Origin: Bacteroidia bacterium
Lineage (GTDB): Bacteria > Bacteroidota > Bacteroidia > JABEUT01
Direction: 5' to 3'
NCBI GenBank assembly: GCA_013044305.1
Contig: JABEUT010000032.1
Span: forward strand, 1-6,630
Length of the DNA stretch: 6,630 bases
Positions 1 to 6,630 of the stretch are shown piece after piece; the stretch's first letter is position 1, and each line of letters starts with the position of its first letter. The notes below the pieces were generated by a model, which worked only from the letters and a program-made list of their open reading frames with translations, was not told the origin of the DNA and searched no databases. The translations under genes were made by a program, and so were the position numbers.

Positions 1-849
1 GAATTACAGTACGAAAAAATAATGGCTCATACTACCGACAGGCAAAAGCTGGACGCCAACAGGCGGTTTACGGTTATGCTGCAAAAAGCGCTCTCGCTGC
101 CCGGCTCCTTCAATTACCCATTCGATTCGCTTACCACCATAGGAAAAATTACTTCGGAGGACAAACAGCTTCGAATCTTTACATGGGATGTGCCCTTGAA
201 GGATGGCACTTTTCACTATTCGGGCTTCGTTCAGGCCTTCAGCCGCCAAGGCAAACAATATGTACTCCATGAACTGCAAGACCACGGAGCCGAGATTGGC
301 AACCCGCGCGATGCAGTTTATTCACCCGAAAAATGGCTGGGTATGATTTATTACAAAATTATAGGCGAAACGTATGAAAACAGGAAGATATATATGCTGC
401 TCGCCTGGCAGGGATACAGCAATCTAATTACCAGAAAGATAATAGATGTGGCAAGCCTGAACGACAATGGCGAACCTTCCTTCGGAATGTCGGTATTCAA
501 AAGGCCGCCGCCGGGCAACAGGAGCAGCGTAAAAAGGCTGATATTCCAATACTCCGCCAACGCTTTTATGTCGCTTACCTATAACAACAAGAAAAATATA
601 ATTGTGTTCGACCGCCTGGCACCAACCGATGAGGCCCTTACCGGACAATACCAGTATTATGCGCCAAGCTTTGATGTTGATTGCATTGCCTATAAAGGTT
701 CAGGGTGGCAGTATGTCGCGAATATTGACGCCCGCAATGCGGCCGACAAAGAAGATAAAATGTATACAGACCCTGCTAAAAATGGTCCCGATATGACTAA
801 AAAAGACCATGATTACGGGGCGCATCCCCTCTACAACCCGAATCACTAA
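1..849 (+). CDS. Conserved hypothetical protein, 5'-partial (Bacteroidetes-type, unknown function)
   Basis: I do not recognise a characterised family, but the protein looks like a conserved Bacteroidetes hypothetical. The frame is open from base 1, giving ELQYEKI before the first ATG at 22. No ribosome-binding site or promoter precedes that ATG, so the real start, and probably a signal peptide, lies outside the window. From the ATG there are 275 residues to a TAA at 847-849. Visible features are a helical, charged start, then FNYPFDSL and LRIFTWDVPLKDGTFHYSGF, then a run of beta-like segments (KIYMLLAWQGYSN, RKIIDVASL, KNIIVFDRLAP). The C-terminus is hydrophilic and rich in Asp, Lys, Asn and Pro. 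No membrane segment or catalytic motif is evident in the visible part. The regular, aromatic-rich strands suggest an exported beta-rich protein; that is inference. A promoter-like motif before serC suggests it is not in the serC operon. Confidence 0.72.
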   Translation, partial: ELQYEKIMAHTTDRQKLDANRRFTVMLQKALSLPGSFNYPFDSLTTIGKITSEDKQLRIFTWDVPLKDGTFHYSGFVQAFSRQGKQYVLHELQDHGAEIGNPRDAVYSPEKWLGMIYYKIIGETYENRKIYMLLAWQGYSNLITRKIIDVASLNDNGEPSFGMSVFKRPPPGNRSSVKRLIFQYSANAFMSLTYNNKKNIIVFDRLAPTDEALTGQYQYYAPSFDVDCIAYKGSGWQYVANIDARNAADKEDKMYTDPAKNGPDMTKKDHDYGAHPLYNPNH

Positions 850-928
850 ACGGAGCCAGAGCTGAACCGGAAATTATGCCATTTAACAGCATGAACCGGG
901 CATCCCCGTTACAAAATAAAAAGATACT

Positions 929-936
929 TACCTTTG
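929..936 (+). promoter_or_regulatory. Bacteroidetes-type -7 promoter element upstream of serC
   Basis: TACCTTTG matches the Bacteroidetes primary-sigma -7 consensus TAnnTTTG exactly. It lies 22 bases before the serC ATG, which would place the transcription start near 941 and leave a short leader of about 18 bases. The -33 element is poor: a GTTAC near 908-912 is the closest candidate, not a good TTG match. The motif lies in the only gene-free gap before the ser genes, which fits a promoter driving serC, serA and the following membrane protein. An 8-bp motif can occur by chance, so the position carries much of the argument. Confidence 0.55.
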
Positions 937-958
937 TGCCTAAATCATTAACCTCTTT

Positions 959-2032
959 ATGAAAAAAGCACACAATTTCAGCGCAGGTCCCGCCATACTG
1001 CCTGCAGAAGTAATAAAAGAAGCCGCCGGCAGCGTTCTTAATTTCAACAACCTTAACCTGTCCTTACTCGAAATATCGCACCGCAGCAAAGATTTTATAG
1101 ATGTTATGGAAGAAGCACGGGCGCTGGTAAAGGAGCTTATGGGCTTCGGTAACGAATATCAGGTGCTGTTTTTAGGCGGGGGCGCAAGCCTGCAGTTTGC
1201 CATGGTGCCTTACAACCTTCTTCCCCAGAACGGATCGGCGGCTTATGTAAATACGGGAGTGTGGGCAAGCAAGGCCATCAAGGAGTCAAAACTTATCGGC
1301 AATACCAATGTAATTGCCTCCTCGGAAGACAAAAATTTCAATTACATACCTGCCGGTTATACTATTCCTGCCGATGCAAGCTACCTGCATCTTACATCGA
1401 ACAATACCATTTACGGAACCCAGATGCACAACTTCCCCCATTCGCCGGTGCCCGTGGTCTGTGATATGTCGTCCGATATTTTCAGCCGCAGGATGGACTT
1501 TGGCAAGTTTGACCTGATATATGCAGGCGCCCAAAAGAATATTGGAGCCGCAGGCGCCACACTCGTGGTGGTAAAAGAAAGTTTGCTCGGCAAAACAGGA
1601 AGAAAAATGCTGTCCATGCTTGACTACCAGGTGCATATCAAAGGAGAATCCATGTACAACACCCCGCCCGTATTTTCAATTTATGTGTGCCTGCTTACCC
1701 TTAAATGGCTCAAGAAAAACGGAGGCCTCGCCTGGATCGAAAAGGTTAATAAGGCCAAAGCAGATGCCATGTATGGCGAGATAGACCGCAATTCACTGTT
1801 CACCGGAACATGTGCCAAAAATGACAGGTCGTTTATGAATGCATGCTTCCTGCTTACAAAGCCCGAACTGGAAGAAACCTTTAATAAAATGTGGAAAGAT
1901 GCAGGCATATCCGGCATAAAAGGGCACCGTGATGTGGGCGGATACAGGGCTTCGCTTTATAATGCCCTGCCACTTGAAAGTGTAAACGCATTGGTTGAGG
2001 TAATGAAGGAATTTGAAAAGAAACATGCCTGA
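959..2032 (+). CDS. serC: Phosphoserine aminotransferase (SerC), EC 2.6.1.52
   Basis: This cytoplasmic PLP enzyme converts 3-phosphohydroxypyruvate plus glutamate to 3-phosphoserine and 2-oxoglutarate, the second step of serine synthesis. The 357 residues match the usual SerC length of about 355-360. Family hallmarks run in order: the N-terminal FSAGPAILP (residues 7-15), the GGGASLQF loop that holds the cofactor phosphate, CDMSSDIFSR, then YAGAQKNIGAAG with the PLP-binding lysine at K193. YNTPPVFSIY and the C-terminal GHRDVGGYRASLYNAL follow. SerC enzymes can also serve pyridoxal phosphate synthesis (4-phosphohydroxythreonine), but the adjacent serA points to serine. The ATG at 959 is supported because the conserved start MKKAHNFSAGP begins there. 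No Shine-Dalgarno sequence is present, as is common in Bacteroidetes. The stop is TGA at 2030-2032. Confidence 0.97.
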   Translation: MKKAHNFSAGPAILPAEVIKEAAGSVLNFNNLNLSLLEISHRSKDFIDVMEEARALVKELMGFGNEYQVLFLGGGASLQFAMVPYNLLPQNGSAAYVNTGVWASKAIKESKLIGNTNVIASSEDKNFNYIPAGYTIPADASYLHLTSNNTIYGTQMHNFPHSPVPVVCDMSSDIFSRRMDFGKFDLIYAGAQKNIGAAGATLVVVKESLLGKTGRKMLSMLDYQVHIKGESMYNTPPVFSIYVCLLTLKWLKKNGGLAWIEKVNKAKADAMYGEIDRNSLFTGTCAKNDRSFMNACFLLTKPELEETFNKMWKDAGISGIKGHRDVGGYRASLYNALPLESVNALVEVMKEFEKKHA

Positions 2033-2064
2033 AAGCCATTTTAGCCGGAACCGAACCGCAACCT

Positions 2065-2081
2065 TAAAAAAATAAAAAAAC
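2065..2081 (+). promoter_or_regulatory. A-rich leader before serA, no Shine-Dalgarno
   Basis: Fifteen of these 17 bases are A, and they lie 14 bases upstream of the serA ATG. No AGGAGG-like sequence is present. A-rich leaders of this kind are typical of translation initiation in Bacteroidetes, where Shine-Dalgarno pairing is weakly used. A role as a translation enhancer is inferred, not shown. Confidence 0.3.
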
Positions 2082-2095
2082 AAGACCAGACTAAT

Positions 2096-3043
2096 ATGAA
2101 GAAAATACTTGCCAACGACGGAATGGAAAAGGAAGGCATAGCGCTCCTTGAAAAAGCAGGCTACATTGTAATTACCGAAAATGCGGCACAGGCCGAACTT
2201 GCCGATGTGATAAATGAAAACGGTTATGTGGCACTTACCGTGCGGAGCGCTACCAAGGTGAACAAAGCCGTTATTGATAAATGCCCCGGCCTAAGACTTA
2301 TTGCCAGAGGCGGCGTGGGTATGGATAATATAGACGTGGATTATGCCAAGAGCAAGAACATACAGGTGGTGAACACTCCGGCTGCTTCTTCGCTTTCGGT
2401 TGCCGAACTGGTATTTGGCCATATATTTTCCATGGCACGCTTGCTTGACTTTTCTAACAAGAAGATGCCTGAAAATGGCCAGAAAGAGTTTGCACAGTTA
2501 AAAAAAACCTGCTCCAAAGGCATCGAACTCAACGGCAAAACCCTGGGCATAATAGGTTTTGGAAGAATCGGCCAGGCTGTTGGTAAAATTGGAGTATCGC
2601 TCGGCATGCGCATACTTGCATACGATCCCTATATTTCCGATGCAAATCTTGAATTGGATTTACCCGTAAATCCGAAAGTAAAAGTGAATGTAAAAACCAC
2701 TACACTCGACGAGGTGCTGTCTCATAGCGATTTTATATCCATGCACGTGCCCGGAGGCGAGGTGATTACGGCAAAGGAAATAAAAATGATGAAAAAGGGT
2801 GTTATGCTCGTTAATGCCGCCAGAGGAGGCGTTATAAATGAGAGCGACCTTATTGAAGGGCTGAACTCCGGACATATAGCCCATGCGGCGCTCGACGTAT
2901 TTACCGGAGAGCCTGCTCCTAAAAAAGAAATACTCTCGCATCCTAAAATATCACTGTCGCCACATATAGGCGGATCAACCGAAGAGGCGCAGCAAAGAAT
3001 TGCCGTGGAGTTAGCCGAAAAAATAATTCATTTCCTGCAATAA
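2096..3043 (+). CDS. serA: D-3-phosphoglycerate dehydrogenase, short form without ACT domain (SerA)
   Basis: This is an NAD-dependent D-2-hydroxyacid dehydrogenase, assigned to the oxidation of 3-phosphoglycerate to 3-phosphohydroxypyruvate. At 315 residues it has the substrate- and nucleotide-binding domains only. Seen in order are the substrate-loop motif ARGGVGMDNID, the Rossmann glycine motif GFGRIG (residues 154-159), and the catalytic triad R243 (NAARGGVI), E272 (FTGEPAP) and H290 (SPHIGGSTEEA). The chain ends about 25 residues after the catalytic histidine, so the C-terminal ACT domain that mediates serine feedback in the longer E. coli-type enzyme is absent. It follows serC by 63 bp with no obvious promoter in between, and the A-rich stretch before the ATG replaces a Shine-Dalgarno site. 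The fold alone would allow another 2-hydroxyacid substrate; pairing with serC makes phosphoglycerate by far the likeliest. Confidence 0.93.
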   Translation: MKKILANDGMEKEGIALLEKAGYIVITENAAQAELADVINENGYVALTVRSATKVNKAVIDKCPGLRLIARGGVGMDNIDVDYAKSKNIQVVNTPAASSLSVAELVFGHIFSMARLLDFSNKKMPENGQKEFAQLKKTCSKGIELNGKTLGIIGFGRIGQAVGKIGVSLGMRILAYDPYISDANLELDLPVNPKVKVNVKTTTLDEVLSHSDFISMHVPGGEVITAKEIKMMKKGVMLVNAARGGVINESDLIEGLNSGHIAHAALDVFTGEPAPKKEILSHPKISLSPHIGGSTEEAQQRIAVELAEKIIHFLQ

Positions 3044-4852
3044 ATGCCGGAAACCCCACAAAAGGCTTTGGAAAGCAGCAAGAGAGGGGTATACATATTT
3101 TTCCTTGTCGTTTCGGTTATTTGTATAGCCTATTCAGCTGAAAATAAGTGGACAGGCGGTAACTGGAAAACTATTATTACGAGCGACGGCAGCGGGTATT
3201 ACGCTTACCTGCCCTCCGTATTCATTTACCATTGCTTCGATTTTGACAAACTTGAATCCTTAAACAAAGGGTTAAGCGCATCATGCTATCAAAAGAACGG
3301 GAAGGTATTCGATAAATACTATATCGGGGTATCTGTATTGCTTGCACCGTTCTTTCTTCTTGCTTATTTTTTAAGTTATCTTTTTGGTTTCAACCCCGAC
3401 GGTTATTCTATGCACTTCCAGTTGAGCGTTGCGGCAGGCGGGTTGTTTTACCTTATAGCCGGCCTTATTTTTACACGCAAAATTCTAATCCAATTCGGCA
3501 TAGGTAACAGGATTATCTACTTTACGCTTGCCGTGGTTGTTTTTGCAACCAACCTGTTTTATTATGCCACAATAGAGCCGGCCATGAGCCATATATACTC
3601 GTTTGCATTGTTCGCCGCTTCACTTTATTATGTTCAAAGAATAGTTCGAGGCAGCAATACTGCCGATTATTGGAAACTTGGCTGCGCTTTCGCCTTATTG
3701 GTAATCGTTCGTCCGGTTAATATATTCTGTATTACTCTTATCCCTTTTATTGCCGGAAGCGCAGCAAACAGCCTCAAGTTTTTTCGCAATGTTTTAAGCC
3801 CCGCACATTTTATTATGCTGCTGACTCCGGCAGTTGTGTTTATGTGTTTACAAATGCTCATCTGGCATGCCGAAACAGGCTCCTTCTACATCTTCAGTTA
3901 TTCAGGGGAGCAGTTTTATTTTTTGCATCCTCATTTTTGGAGCATGCTGTTCGGCTTCCGCAAAGGCTGGTTTGTTTATACGCCGGTAATGTTGATAGCC
4001 CTGGCCGGTGGCTTGGCGGTACTTATCTGGAAGGACATTTTTCGTTTTTGTTCGTTTTTGCTTTTCTTCATTCCGTTTACCTACATCCTGTCGTGCTGGT
4101 GGTGCTGGTATTACGGCGACAGTTACGGAATGCGTGTTTTTGTTGATTATTACGCTCTATTCGCACTAATGCTTGCACTGTTTTTAAATGCAGTGCCGTA
4201 CAAAACTGTTTTTGCGATTGGCGCTGTGGCGGCTGCACTTCTGTTTACCGCTGTAAATTGGGTTCAGCAGTACCAGTATACAAATCTGATTTTGTCTCGC
4301 GATTCCATGAGCAGAGGAAGGTATTGGAAGGTATTTATGAAAACCGGAGATTCATACAGGCGGATATTTTACGATAATCCAACGGACAGTTTGGCGTATT
4401 TTTCACGATTTATTTTCTTCAACAGCTTTGAGGATGATCCCTGGGGAGCGGCAGGAAGCATTAGTACAGAATATGCCCATACCGGCAAGCGCTCGGCTTT
4501 TGTAGATACGGTTCATGTTTTCGGACCCGGAATATTTATGCAGGCAAACAATTTGCCGCTTGATGAAAACCTATACGCACACTTCGATCTTTGGGTTTAC
4601 AGCAACGATACGGCAAACCGTGCAGCTCTTGTACTGAACAGCCTTGAACCGGACGGAACCAACGACGGCTGGGTAGGGTTTCCAATAAGAACTAAAATCA
4701 TGCCGCCCCGATGGGAGCACATTACAGGCTCGGTGCAGGTGCCGTTCATTAAAACCCGCGATAACGTACTGAAAATATTCCTATATCATTCTGCCGGCAG
4801 GGGAGCCGTTTATGCCGATGACCTGAAGATAGCTTTGGGAACACCGGAGTAG
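3044..4852 (+). CDS. Polytopic GT-C-like membrane protein with C-terminal beta-sandwich-like domain
   Basis: This 602-residue inner-membrane protein is probably a lipid-phosphosugar-dependent glycosyltransferase of the GT-C class, but no exact family can be assigned by eye. A first membrane segment (about 16-32) is followed by an outside loop with TSDGSGYYAYLP (D48 to P57). This is the position where GT-C enzymes carry an acidic catalytic residue. About nine more hydrophobic segments follow, near 94-116, 126-147, 157-200 (two), 211-237, 255-275, 308-329, 335-351 and 365-384, with a last one near 387-407. FGFRKGWFVYTP and WWCWYYGDSYGMR (352-364) resemble conserved blocks in Bacteroidetes GT-C-like proteins. 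From about residue 460 (NSFEDDPWG) to the end the chain is soluble and beta-rich, ending in VYADDLKIAL, the style of a carbohydrate-binding jelly-roll. The ATG directly follows the serA TAA with no Shine-Dalgarno sequence, implying co-transcription and possible translational coupling. The stop is TAG. Confidence 0.8.
   Translation: MPETPQKALESSKRGVYIFFLVVSVICIAYSAENKWTGGNWKTIITSDGSGYYAYLPSVFIYHCFDFDKLESLNKGLSASCYQKNGKVFDKYYIGVSVLLAPFFLLAYFLSYLFGFNPDGYSMHFQLSVAAGGLFYLIAGLIFTRKILIQFGIGNRIIYFTLAVVVFATNLFYYATIEPAMSHIYSFALFAASLYYVQRIVRGSNTADYWKLGCAFALLVIVRPVNIFCITLIPFIAGSAANSLKFFRNVLSPAHFIMLLTPAVVFMCLQMLIWHAETGSFYIFSYSGEQFYFLHPHFWSMLFGFRKGWFVYTPVMLIALAGGLAVLIWKDIFRFCSFLLFFIPFTYILSCWWCWYYGDSYGMRVFVDYYALFALMLALFLNAVPYKTVFAIGAVAAALLFTAVNWVQQYQYTNLILSRDSMSRGRYWKVFMKTGDSYRRIFYDNPTDSLAYFSRFIFFNSFEDDPWGAAGSISTEYAHTGKRSAFVDTVHVFGPGIFMQANNLPLDENLYAHFDLWVYSNDTANRAALVLNSLEPDGTNDGWVGFPIRTKIMPPRWEHITGSVQVPFIKTRDNVLKIFLYHSAGRGAVYADDLKIALGTPE
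4041..4060 (+). repeat. Perfect 10-bp tandem repeat inside the membrane-protein gene
   Basis: TTCGTTTTTG occurs twice head to tail. It encodes part of a Phe-rich transmembrane segment (F-R-F-C-S-F-L). Because the unit is 10 bp, gain or loss of one copy would shift the frame. It is more likely a by-product of TTT/TTC codon use than a designed switch. Confidence 0.5.
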
Positions 4853-4855
4853 CTT

Positions 4856-4907
4856 ACGGCAGGAAGCAGCCTTTTAAAGTGTTATGCCGGTTTTTATTGT
4901 TTTTGAG
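4856..4907 (+). terminator. Weak candidate terminator in the convergent junction
   Basis: Only 41 bp separate the two converging genes. CGGCA (4857-4861) can pair with TGCCG (4885-4889), and the right arm is followed by G and a T-rich run (TTTTTATTGTTTTT). The stem is only 5 bp with a loop of about 23 bases, and the T-run overlaps the last codons of the opposite gene. This is a marginal rho-independent terminator for the + strand operon. On the - strand no T-run follows the stem. Confidence 0.22.
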
Positions 4908-6540
4908 GCATCAGTACGAATTTGGCGAAATTTGTTTGTGAAAGATATTTTGTTGCAAGGCGTTTGAAGTCATTATCATTGAGAGACTCCACCTGCTTGT
5001 CAAAATCGAGTATCTCCATAAGGTTTTCGCCATTCTCGTCGTTTTGTGAAATGGTGTTCAGCCAGTAGCTGTTTTCTTTCAGCTGCACCTGATGTTCGCG
5101 CTCAAATGTTTCCTTTATTTTTTGAATGTTTATTTTGCCTGCGCCAAACTGCTTTACCGAGTCAATTACCTTTAATGCGGCATTAATAAGCGTGTCTGCT
5201 TTTTCCGGTGCGCATCCGAAATAAATAAAGAAAGTATATCTCTGCTGCGGATAGTGTGTTACGCTGCCGTTTGCAAATACCCCGTACACCCCGCTCATCA
5301 CCTGCCGCAATTGCTCGCGAAGCCTTATGCTTATCAGGCTGGAAAGGGCAGACATTTCTATTCTGTTGTGGCGGTTGTACTCAAATGGCCCTGTATACAT
5401 AAGCAATACAGAGCTTTTAGGTTCTTTGCCCCTGTAAACGGTTTTGGCTACAAGACCGGTCGGCGGGATTATTCCTAAATCTTTCCACATTGATTTATTC
5501 TTTGAGGCAGGCAGGCTTCCGAGATATTTTTCGACCAGAGGTTTTATTTCATCCGGTTTAAAGTTTCCTGCAAAGAAGAAGGTCATTCCGCCGGCATCCG
5601 AAAACTCTTTCTTATAAATGCCGAAAGCGGAATTTTCGTCTATTTCCTTCAATATTTCGGGGGTGAGAGGCCGCCTGCGGAAATTATACCTGCTCATGGT
5701 AAGTTGCACGGTATCCATGAATGCCTTGTTGGGTTCGGCGTTCTGATTTTCAATTATCCCGTTTTGTTTATCTATGTACGACCGGAAGGCAGTATCGTCT
5801 TTTCTCGGTCTGGTGCAATACAAGTTAATGATCTGGAAGGCAGTTTCGAGGTCTTCCGGTGCGCATTTGCCCGAAAAACCGTTGGACAGCTCGCTTAGTT
5901 CCGGGTGCACCTCCACAATTTTACCTGCAAGCATTTTATCGAGCGCCGTTGAGCTGAAGTCGCCTATCCCGCTTTCATCCTCAATGGATGCGGCATGCGA
6001 GGCCGATTCAAAATCCTTGTCGGGATAGAGCGATGTGCCGCCCCACCGGTAGGCATTAAACAGGATTTCATCGTTTTTGAAATCGGTGGGTTTTAAAACC
6101 ACTCTTACACCGTTGGACAATGTCCACTCGGTTATCCCGAATTCCTTTATTGTTTTTTCGCTTACTACCTTGCCCGGCGTAGGCATGTCGCTCATAAGGG
6201 GTTTGTTGTTCACCTTATCCACATAAGGTTTCAGTTCCTTTTGGCTTATGTCGGCAAACATGTCTTTTATTTTCTGTTCCGAAGGCAGGATGGCGCTGTC
6301 TTTTTGAGGTGCGGTAATTATGATCACAGCGTTCCGCCCGTCATTGGTAATCCAGTTTGCGGCTACCTTATTCACCTCGGCGAGCGTAATACCGTCCTCT
6401 ATTTGTTTGAAGAAGCGGTATTCAAAGTCTATGCCGGGATAGGGTTGTTTTTCAAGAAAATCGCGTACATATTGTTCCACGAACCTACGCGAATCGGTTT
6501 TGTCCATTTCTTCCGTCTCGTGTTGAAGGCTGTGGAGCAT
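4894..6540 (-). CDS. M16-family (insulinase/PqqL-like) peptidase, C-terminal part
   Basis: These 548 residues correspond to the second part of a periplasmic or envelope M16 peptidase of the four-domain type, usually about 930-950 residues. The first about 75 residues (DKTDSRRFVEQYVRDFLE, then PGIDFEYRFF) belong to the second M16 domain. A linker leads to the third domain near 133-153 (ITEWTLSNGVRVVLKPTDF), with the block RWGGTSLYPD at 166-175. The fourth domain carries YRGKEPKSSVLLMYTGPF and ends with LREQLRQVMSGVYGV (G417 to G420 being GVYG). The zinc motif HxxEH lies in the first domain of this family and is absent here, so this piece alone should not be catalytic. The ATG at 6540 lies in mid-domain, two codons after an in-frame TAG (6544-6546), and M16 sequence continues upstream. 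It is therefore not the original start. Either the gene is broken or the last 90 bases contain sequence errors. It converges on the ser operon and is not part of it. Confidence 0.87.
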   Translation of the reverse strand: MLHSLQHETEEMDKTDSRRFVEQYVRDFLEKQPYPGIDFEYRFFKQIEDGITLAEVNKVAANWITNDGRNAVIIITAPQKDSAILPSEQKIKDMFADISQKELKPYVDKVNNKPLMSDMPTPGKVVSEKTIKEFGITEWTLSNGVRVVLKPTDFKNDEILFNAYRWGGTSLYPDKDFESASHAASIEDESGIGDFSSTALDKMLAGKIVEVHPELSELSNGFSGKCAPEDLETAFQIINLYCTRPRKDDTAFRSYIDKQNGIIENQNAEPNKAFMDTVQLTMSRYNFRRRPLTPEILKEIDENSAFGIYKKEFSDAGGMTFFFAGNFKPDEIKPLVEKYLGSLPASKNKSMWKDLGIIPPTGLVAKTVYRGKEPKSSVLLMYTGPFEYNRHNRIEMSALSSLISIRLREQLRQVMSGVYGVFANGSVTHYPQQRYTFFIYFGCAPEKADTLINAALKVIDSVKQFGAGKINIQKIKETFEREHQVQLKENSYWLNTISQNDENGENLMEILDFDKQVESLNDNDFKRLATKYLSQTNFAKFVLMPQKQ

Positions 6541-6543
6541 TTC

Positions 6544-6628
6544 CTATTTTGCCCTGTCGAGTTCGTTAGGTGTAAATCCGAATCTTTTCAAACGTTAATA
6601 TTCAGTAAGCATTGTTTACAGCCGTCTG
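6544..6628 (-). pseudogene. Upstream continuation of the M16 peptidase, interrupted
   Basis: Read on the - strand, 6594-6547 translates as RLKRFGFTPNELDRAK, a hallmark helix of the second M16 domain that normally runs straight into the EML of the downstream frame. A TAG at 6544-6546 separates them, and a TAA sits at 6595-6597 in the same frame. Further upstream the coding sense moves to another frame, 6628-6608, reading QTAVNNA. Adding one T near 6607 and one A near 6595 would give a continuous QTAVNNA-LLNI-RLKRFGF. That is two apparent single-base losses and one nonsense codon within about 65 bases. It may be real decay or poor sequence at an assembly end. Confidence 0.7.
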
Positions 6629-6630
6629 CA

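Noticed and set aside
4..285. 93-codon - strand frame antisense to the left-edge gene
   Set aside because: The + strand frame here continues convincingly to the window edge; the antisense frame shows no family features.
850..928. Possible hairpin (ATGCC 876-880 with GGCAT 899-903) and an 8-bp direct repeat TGAACCGG (863-870, 892-899) in the gap before serC
   Set aside because: The stem is 5 bp with an 18-base loop and no T-run, and the repeat is too short and non-palindromic to support an operator or terminator.
1286..1636. 116-codon open frame on the - strand inside serC
   Set aside because: It is fully antisense to a certain serC gene, has no promoter or ribosome site, and its Cys/His-rich composition fits a shadow of the real coding frame.
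2047..2058. Tandem GAACC GAACC in the serC-serA gap
   Set aside because: Two 5-bp units are not beyond chance, and no related array exists elsewhere in the gap.
1793..2083. 96-codon - strand open frame over the serC end and the serC-serA gap
   Set aside because: It mostly overlaps serC, has no recognisable protein features and no start signals.
3844..4146. 100-codon + strand frame within the membrane-protein gene
   Set aside because: It is a frame-shifted shadow of hydrophobic, T-rich codons; the main frame carries the membrane segments and conserved motifs.
6544..6546. TAG read as an amino acid (stop-codon recoding or selenocysteine/pyrrolysine-like insertion)
   Set aside because: TAG is used as the normal stop of the adjacent gene at 4850-4852, no recoding hairpin is evident, and frameshifts nearby point to damage or error.

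Overview
The window most likely comes from a Bacteroidetes (Bacteroidota) chromosome. The serC and serA proteins have the short forms usual in that phylum. No start codon has a convincing Shine-Dalgarno sequence. The only clear promoter element, upstream of serC, fits the Bacteroidetes sigma consensus TAnnTTTG. No mobile element, CRISPR array, tRNA, rRNA or phage gene is visible, and coding density is high.

Layout, left to right. (1) Positions 1-849, + strand: the 3' part of a gene for an uncharacterised conserved protein. Its frame is open through the left edge, so the ATG at 22 is probably internal. (2) A 109-bp gap with a promoter-like motif just before serC. (3) 959-2032 serC, phosphoserine aminotransferase. 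(4) 2096-3043 serA, a short phosphoglycerate dehydrogenase without an ACT domain. (5) 3044-4852, a 602-residue polytopic membrane protein that looks like a GT-C-type glycosyltransferase with a C-terminal beta-sandwich-like domain. Its ATG directly follows the serA stop codon. (6) A 41-bp convergent junction. (7) 4894-6540, - strand: the C-terminal 548 residues of an M16-family zinc peptidase-like protein. Recognisable M16 sequence continues to the right edge but is interrupted by a TAG and by apparent frameshifts.

How the genes work together. SerA oxidises 3-phosphoglycerate to 3-phosphohydroxypyruvate and SerC transaminates it to 3-phosphoserine, so the two form the first two steps of serine synthesis and look like one operon. 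The membrane protein is probably co-transcribed and perhaps translationally coupled to serA, but nothing in it suggests a role in serine metabolism. The M16 gene is on the opposite strand and is an independent unit.

I found no strong evidence of a new multi-gene system. The points most worth a second look are the broken M16 reading frame at the right edge, the architecture and coupling of the membrane protein, and the unassigned protein at the left edge.
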